Assembly (NCBI RefSeq): GCF_001561995.1 | Contig: NZ_LLWC01000004.1 | Span: forward strand, 1-64,000 | DNA length: 64,000 nucleotides | Direction: 5' to 3' | From: Polycladidibacter hongkongensis | Lineage (GTDB): Bacteria; Pseudomonadota; Alphaproteobacteria; Rhizobiales; Stappiaceae | Shown: positions 63,395 through 64,000 of the stretch, piece by piece | Numbering within the stretch: the stretch's first letter is position 1 | Layout: each line of letters begins with the position of its first letter | The notes under the pieces: generated by a model | The model's database searches: none | Seen by the model: only the letters and a program-made list of their open reading frames with translations | What the model was told of the DNA's origin: nothing | Translations under genes and position numbers: made by a program

Positions 63395-64000
63395 GGGTGT
63401 TAGCCTGCTTGCCGGTTTCGATATTGCGATTTAATCGTTTTTTGTTTCGAATAGTGAATACGCAAAAATACGAGAAAGTCAAACGCGTAAGAAATTTGTC
63501 GAAACTTACGTAGCGTTTATAGGCCTGAAATATCTCTCACGACACTTTGTCGCAGGCGGTAAATATGAGGATAACTTTCTCTTAGGTGAGCATGATTCGT
63601 GTAAATGGGAATGACTGCGAGTCGATTCGCGATGGGAGGCGCTGAAATCGGCAGAATTCCAACACTAAATGGAGGTGCTCAAATCTTTATTTTGTAAAAT
63701 AAAATGTGAAAATGGCTGCCTATAACAGAACGCAATATCCGTCTTGAGCTCGCGAGATATCATTGACGGATAGTCGCGAAATACGAGGCACACATGATGA
63801 GCCATGTTCTACCTTTCTTGAACGGATCTGAGGCTGGCTTGCATTTCGAATAGCATCACTTTGTGCTTTCGTTTGGCGAAAGCAACTAAGAGTTATTTGC
63901 AGTTATTTCATATCGTTAAAGTTGCTTGAAATTTTGATAGATATTGCGTAAAATGACCTTATAGTCATTATAGAGCCCTGAATAGGCGTAGAATTTGTGT
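63395..64000. promoter_or_regulatory. Control region of the fucU operon and of a gene to the right
   Basis: No gene is seen in ~600 bp. On the minus strand TTGACT (63482-63477), a 16-bp spacer and TATTCA (63460-63455) form a candidate fucU promoter. TTTCGAA lies just downstream of it (63445-63451). TTTCGAATAG also recurs at 63844-63853, and GCTTTCG-N5-CGAAAGC occupies 63865-63883. These may be DeoR sites. Confidence 0.55.
63926..63969 (+). promoter_or_regulatory. Strong rightward promoter with overlapping operator
   Basis: TTGAAA at 63926-63931, a 17-bp spacer and TAAAAT at 63949-63954 give a near-consensus sigma-70 promoter. AATGAC-N6-GTCATT at 63952-63969 is an inverted repeat that overlaps the expected start site. 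It should drive a gene beyond the window. Confidence 0.65.

Noticed and set aside
1-64000. CRISPR arrays, tRNA or rRNA genes
   Set aside because: No regularly spaced repeats and no recognisable structural RNA sequences were seen on reading.

Overview
The window looks like part of an alphaproteobacterial chromosome of roughly 50% GC, most likely a marine, host-associated lineage of the Pseudovibrio type. This placement rests on gene content and protein character alone and is an inference. The window combines a complete Ysc-family type III secretion system (T3SS) with sugar-uptake and sugar-oxidation islands.

Region 1 (1-1000) holds remnants of two nested IS3-type insertion sequences and a perfect 32-bp palindrome.

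Region 2 (1.0-34.6 kb) is the T3SS. The export gate sctV runs leftward at the left end. Opposite it is a translationally coupled chaperone/candidate-effector pair. Two leftward groups follow: a Crp-like regulator, needle chaperone, needle sctF, sctD and a chaperone; then the gatekeeper sctW with its chaperone. A long rightward series then runs small protein, large candidate tip protein (sctA), sctX, sctY, SycD-like chaperone, translocators sctE and sctB, a CesT-type chaperone, two more TPR chaperones, two unusual proteins, secretin sctC, and sctG-I-J-K-L-N-O-P-Q-R-S-T-U. A second chaperone/candidate-effector pair closes the island. The sctX/Y pair, sctG, the YscE-like protein and the sctN-to-sctU order all place it in the Ysc family. 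Unusual points are a secretin with its own lipobox, an enlarged SctD, a 637-aa candidate tip protein, a protein that reuses the N-terminal motif of the SctE translocator, and a Crp-like regulator instead of an AraC-type one.

Region 3 (34.7-39.0 kb) holds unrelated genes: a YjbR-like protein, a DMT exporter, a chemoreceptor and a glutamine amidotransferase.

Region 4 (39.1-49.5 kb) is a divergent sugar-acid locus. It encodes a binding-protein ABC transporter, mutarotase, aldose dehydrogenase, lactonase, enolase-superfamily dehydratase, SDR and zinc dehydrogenase under a GntR/FCD regulator. Together these fit non-phosphorylative L-fucose oxidation.

Region 5 (49.5-53.9 kb) encodes a PTS: an EIIA-HPr-EI fusion and a PtsG-like EIICB with an extra degenerate EIIB domain. 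Region 6 (54.4-57.5 kb) pairs a glycosyltransferase with an MsbA-like ABC exporter. Region 7 (57.5-63.4 kb) is a leftward operon of FucU mutarotase, RbsA-like ATPase, a permease/binding-protein fusion, an aldo/keto reductase and a DeoR regulator, preceded by a 600-bp control region with repeated TTTCG motifs. A rightward promoter at the window edge points to a gene beyond it. No rRNA, tRNA or CRISPR array was seen.
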